Assembly: GCA_004369085.1 (NCBI GenBank)
Contig: ML210484.1
Span: forward strand, 1 to 22,031
Length of the DNA: 22,031 nt
DNA from: Coprinopsis marcescibilis
Lineage: Eukaryota > Basidiomycota > Agaricomycetes > Agaricales > Psathyrellaceae
Reading direction: 5' to 3'
A program made the position numbers and the translations under genes. Below are positions 18,882 through 22,031 of the stretch, in pieces. Position 1 is the stretch's first letter, and each line of letters begins with the position of its first letter. The notes below the pieces were generated by a model. That model made no database searches. It worked only from the letters and a program-made list of their open reading frames with translations, and was not told the origin of the DNA.

Positions 18882-20185
18882 ATGGCCGAGGTCGGTTCGA
18901 CACATAGCGCGTCCAAGTTAAATGAATTCGATACAGTGGTTGTGGGTGGGATGTTTGTGAGTGTCGGGGCGAGCCTAGTGGATGTTGGTAGGTACCACTA
19001 TCCTTACCGCTCGTTGATATCCTGCGCAAGTCGCTGGTCACAGTATGTGGGGTTTCGAATGGGTAGGCGTGCAGCTGGTCTTGACTCTCTCGTCCATCTC
19101 GAACTTTCTCGAGAGCTCTAGGGCGGCGCGGAGAGGACGGGTGCTGTATATCATCACTGGGGCTGTCATCCGGGTCTTGTATTCGTGCTCTACGGGGTTG
19201 AATGTATTCGGCGTATTGGATGCTGTTTGGAGAGTCGGTTGGTGTGGCGCTGGTGGTGGGATTGGAGGAAGGGAGGAAGGTGGAGGTGGAGTTGGGGGAG
19301 GAGTATATGCGGATGTGGTTTCGTGTGGCAGGTGTTGCGTGTACGGTCGCTGGGCTGATTGTAGGTGATGGGCTTTTGGTGAGTGTTTCGCAATGTGAGG
19401 TTGGGGTGCGGATAGGAGCCTCATTGATATAGCTGTATAGATGCTATATTCTGTGGAAAGACTTGTGGTGGATCTTAATCCTTCCGTTTCTATGCTATAT
19501 AACAACGATAGATTAGTTTCGGCCTGCAATGAGTCGCAGGAGGTCCGCAGACTGATAGATGGCCTTTACAGGGCTGGGGATACGGGTCGCCATCTTAGAT
19601 GGCGCACTCCAACGGCAAATTATAAGCACCGGGATCTTCCTGTCTGTCTCCCTCAACGTGATGATCACCGCTCTTATCTGCTTCCGGCTCTTGCGGGCAC
19701 ACAGGACGTTAGCTTGCCTGCTCCCGTCGCAGAGCCTTACACTCTACACGCGAATAGTCGTACTGCTTATCGAGGCCGCGGCGCCAATCGCAGTGTTCGG
19801 CCTGGGGTACGCTGTTGCATTGCTAGTCTCCCAGGCCAATCCGGCGATGGCGAGGGTGTCTGTAGGGAAGGAGATCGCAAACGAGGTCTTTGCGACGGGT
19901 TATTACTTGTTTTCGGTAAGTATGTTGTAACGTTGTTGGTGCGTTTAATTTGTGTTGATTGTGGGTGGTATGTAGGCGCCGTCCCCACAGATGATCGTTT
20001 ATCGTGTGATGAAGGGTCGGTCGTGGGTTAATGCGACGGACGTGGGCTCTTAAGTTTTGTCGGAGGAGAAGGGTGTGGGCTTGGTATTTGCGTCGCCTGG
20101 GACCCTTGGTGAATCGTCACAGTGGTCTAGTGGACTTGTAGATGACGATGGCAGGGTATTAGGCAATGGGAAGCTCGAGCCGTAG
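18882..20185 (+). pseudogene. Seven-helix membrane protein, copy K, multi-lesion pseudogene
   Basis: This is the tandem paralogue of copy J. Exon equivalents are 18882-18987, 19067-19378, 19433-19511 (79 nt), 19572-19915 and 19976-20185. The start (MAEVGSTHSASKLNEFD) and first helix are intact. Three independent lesions are visible. In exon 2, at about 19200-19208, two bases are missing relative to copy J, so STGLN is followed by a shifted frame; the correct frame resumes as YSAYWMLFGES and runs to GDGLL. The donor after exon 3 reads ATTAGT instead of GTGGGT. In the last exon a TAA at 20051-20053 follows NATDVGS, although the homologous tail (VLSEEKGVGLVFASPGTLG) stays open to a TAG at 20183-20185. 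The exon 4 region (GLGIRVAILDGALQRQ to ATGYYLFS) is fully open. A translated product would be a short N-terminal fragment unless the exon 2 shift is a sequence error. Confidence 0.82.
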
Positions 20186-20850
20186 TCTACCTGGAATAAC
20201 AACGCTTTAGTCGAGATCCGAGGTATTAATGAGGTGAGTAAGTAAAATCCCATTGGCGTTCTTCGATGGCAAGCCCGCATCGAGAGCTCGAGGTGTGCGA
20301 GTAATTGAGAGAGAAAATCATCTTACAATTGAATAATCATACACACATTCACTCATCAACAAACCAAACACTTCTCACCGCTCTCACAAGCTGCACCAAC
20401 ACTCCCATCCCTCGAAAACCTCATCCTATCCACACAAAACCAAACTTCACTCCTCACACTTTCATACCATTCACCCGCCTCACCCACGCCATCTTCAAAC
20501 TATGACCTTCCGCCCACTTCCCTTTCCACTATTCTCAAACGCAGCCAGGTCACAAAACGGCGTACCATGGGCAACAGCGTCCAAGAAAGGAATCGCCGAG
20601 AGTCGAGGGTTAAGTTCACCGGTCAAGACGATGCGATAACCGCTTGCCCGCACCATCCTGCATATTCTTACGTTCAGAAGCGCTTACGTTGGAGGAACCA
20701 GCGTCCGAGTCACCACGAGCGAGCTTATCAGACACCTAAGCCTCAGCATCATCACTGGAATCCGAATTCAATCGTGATCAAATCATGTTGTTCAAGTCTG
20801 AATCATGAGGACCCTCCACAGTCTTCAGTAGAAATTCTCAATCACCAAAG
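20186..20850. other. Intergenic region with a C/A-rich tract
   Basis: From about 20335 to 20530 the plus strand is strikingly rich in C and A and poor in G (runs such as CACACATTCACTCATC). Pyrimidine- or CA-rich stretches are common just before start codons in fungi, and two small ORFs follow: one of 45 codons from 20502 (MTFRPLPFPLFSNAARSQNG) and one of 98 codons from 20567 (MGNSVQERNRRESRV), the latter with a good start context. Neither has a recognised family, so I list the region, not a gene. Confidence 0.4.
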
Positions 20851-21936
20851 TCACTTGCGATAGAAGCAACAAATGAGACAAGTTACGAAACGATTCTGCG
20901 AGCCCAGACTCAATTTTAATCCCGGGGAACAGTCGTCGCCCACCTCAGTTCTTCCTCTGTAACCTTCCGAGCCGAAGAAGATTTCGTGATAAAACAGTCT
21001 TATTAGCAACCATGCGCAATGACACAAGGATAAACGCGCGTATATGCAATGAAACCAGTGACGAGAGATGGAATCCGAGGAAAAATTGACAGGGGGGATG
21101 CTCATTGCTATGACCAGGTGTAGAAACCACCAGAGGACCGCAGTCTCCATATCCAGCTCGACATGTTGATACCAGTCAACATCCACGCAAAAGGAACTGT
21201 TAACAGCGGAGTGAGGATCGCCAAGGCTACCAGTTTCGTCCGGTCGATGAGATGAGCCAATGCACAATATATCAGCAAATCCAGAGGAAGAGACAGGGAT
21301 AAGCGAAGAAGAGGAATTTCGACGGGATTCGTAAGCAAAACCAGCAGAGAGAGGAAGATCCAGCGAAAGGACGATTGTCGAGGACATTGTCGGTGTCGAC
21401 GGTAGGAGGTCACCCAAGATCGGAGAAAGTAGGGAGCAACCAGGACTAGAATCGACACTATATGCGCATACATCCGACTTTTTCATAGGCAGAGGTTCAA
21501 TTAGCAGGTCGTGCAGGGGTCGAAACGGCGAGCTGGGCGGTTCCGTAGGATCCAGAGTGTCATCGGCCTCTCCAGACGGCGACGAACGCGCATATATGCT
21601 GCCATCCACTACCATGTCCTCCACTTCCGCCTTCACTGGCAGCGGCGGGATGTCCGGGGGCGTTCCGACGTTGATATCGTACGTCTCCAGCGGGATCTTG
21701 ACGCGCAGCTTCTTCGCAACGTGGCGATGCCGATACCACCAGCTGTTGACGTTGACCGGGTTCACGCCGCGTGCTGCTGCCCAGGCTTTCTGGCTGGTCA
21801 CTGTCGGAATGCGAAGATCCTTGTCCCAGGCTCGAGCCAATTCTTCAAAGTGCAGCACATGGAGGGGTTGATAAACGTCCTTGGGAGCAGGGCTGTCGTC
21901 ACTAGCAGGGTTTACGGCGGTGTCGGTCGATGTCAT
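20851..21936 (-). CDS. Homeodomain-like protein with atypical recognition helix
   Basis: The open frame runs 361 codons from an ATG at 21936. Residues about 24-78 resemble a homeodomain: a leading hydrophobic helix (LHVLHFEELARAW), a linker with RIPT, a second helix (SQKAWAAARG) and a third helix (VNVNSWWYRHRHVAKKL) whose VNSWW-x-R-x-R pattern corresponds to V45-x-x-W48-F49-x-N51-x-R53. Here position 51 is Arg69 rather than Asn, while Trp66 and Arg71 are kept. A basic patch (KKLRVK, 75-80) could serve as a nuclear signal. The middle is low-complexity and Ser/Pro-rich, with a PPSSPF-type stretch, as in many fungal regulators. The last about 80 residues, after DMETAVLWWFLHL, look unlike coding sequence and may be read-through of an intron or 3' untranslated region, so the true C-terminus is uncertain. 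It is not placed beside a partner homeodomain gene, so I do not call it a mating-type locus. Confidence 0.6.
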   Translation of the reverse strand: MTSTDTAVNPASDDSPAPKDVYQPLHVLHFEELARAWDKDLRIPTVTSQKAWAAARGVNPVNVNSWWYRHRHVAKKLRVKIPLETYDINVGTPPDIPPLPVKAEVEDMVVDGSIYARSSPSGEADDTLDPTEPPSSPFRPLHDLLIEPLPMKKSDVCAYSVDSSPGCSLLSPILGDLLPSTPTMSSTIVLSLDLPLSAGFAYESRRNSSSSLIPVSSSGFADILCIGSSHRPDETGSLGDPHSAVNSSFCVDVDWYQHVELDMETAVLWWFLHLVIAMSIPPVNFSSDSISRHWFHCIYARLSLCHCAWLLIRLFYHEIFFGSEGYRGRTEVGDDCSPGLKLSLGSQNRFVTCLICCFYRK

Positions 21937-22031
21937 TGTTGAAAGCCATGGAGCGCAGCTAATGCGCAGGCAGACAGGAGGCCAATGTATACGACTGGGT
22001 AGGACATATTTACCTGGTAGTAAGTAGTTAA

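Overview
The window looks like chromosomal DNA from a basidiomycete fungus, most likely an Agaricomycete (mushroom-forming). The reasons are: coding regions are cut by many short introns (about 50-70 nt, GT/GC...AG), several exons are only 14-36 nt, and the recognisable families are fungal (a DUF6534 membrane protein, a heme-thiolate peroxygenase, a lineage-expanded seven-helix membrane family, a Gdt1 transporter and a homeodomain-like protein). No rRNA, tRNA, CRISPR, bacterial operon or intact transposon was seen. All gene models are my own hand-spliced reconstructions from conserved protein motifs and splice signals.

Layout, left to right: (1) 444-2364 (+), a decayed member of the seven-helix family, interrupted by about 600 bp; (2) 2618-3980 (-), a secreted unspecific-peroxygenase-like enzyme whose acid-base glutamate position is a lysine; (3) 4492-5721 (-), an intact seven-helix protein, 'copy C'; (4) 6226-7735 (+), a ten-exon DUF6534 membrane protein, flanked by two copies of a direct repeat (5863-6106 and 7752-7984); (5) 8644-9749 (+), a Gdt1/TMEM165-type cation transporter, the one obviously housekeeping gene; (6) 10836-12091 (+) and 12339-13581 (-), seven-helix copies F and G, tail to tail, with G frameshifted in exon 1; (7) 14401-14879 (-) and 15354-15828 (-), a tandem pair of small secreted CxxC proteins, both broken but by different lesions; (8) 16740-18040 (+), intact seven-helix copy J, and 18882-20185 (+), its tandem neighbour K, a multi-lesion pseudogene; (9) 20851-21936 (-), a homeodomain-like protein with Arg at the usually invariant Asn51.

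The main theme is a six-copy cluster (A, C, F, G, J, K) of a GPCR-like, seven-helix membrane family of unknown function. Its members share one gene architecture: five exons, intron phases 1-0-1-0, and a third exon of exactly 79 nt in every copy. Three or four of the six copies carry visible lesions, so the locus shows ongoing duplication and loss. The peroxygenase and the small secreted proteins sit inside this array, as expected of a fast-evolving accessory region, but nothing in the sequence proves that these genes act together.
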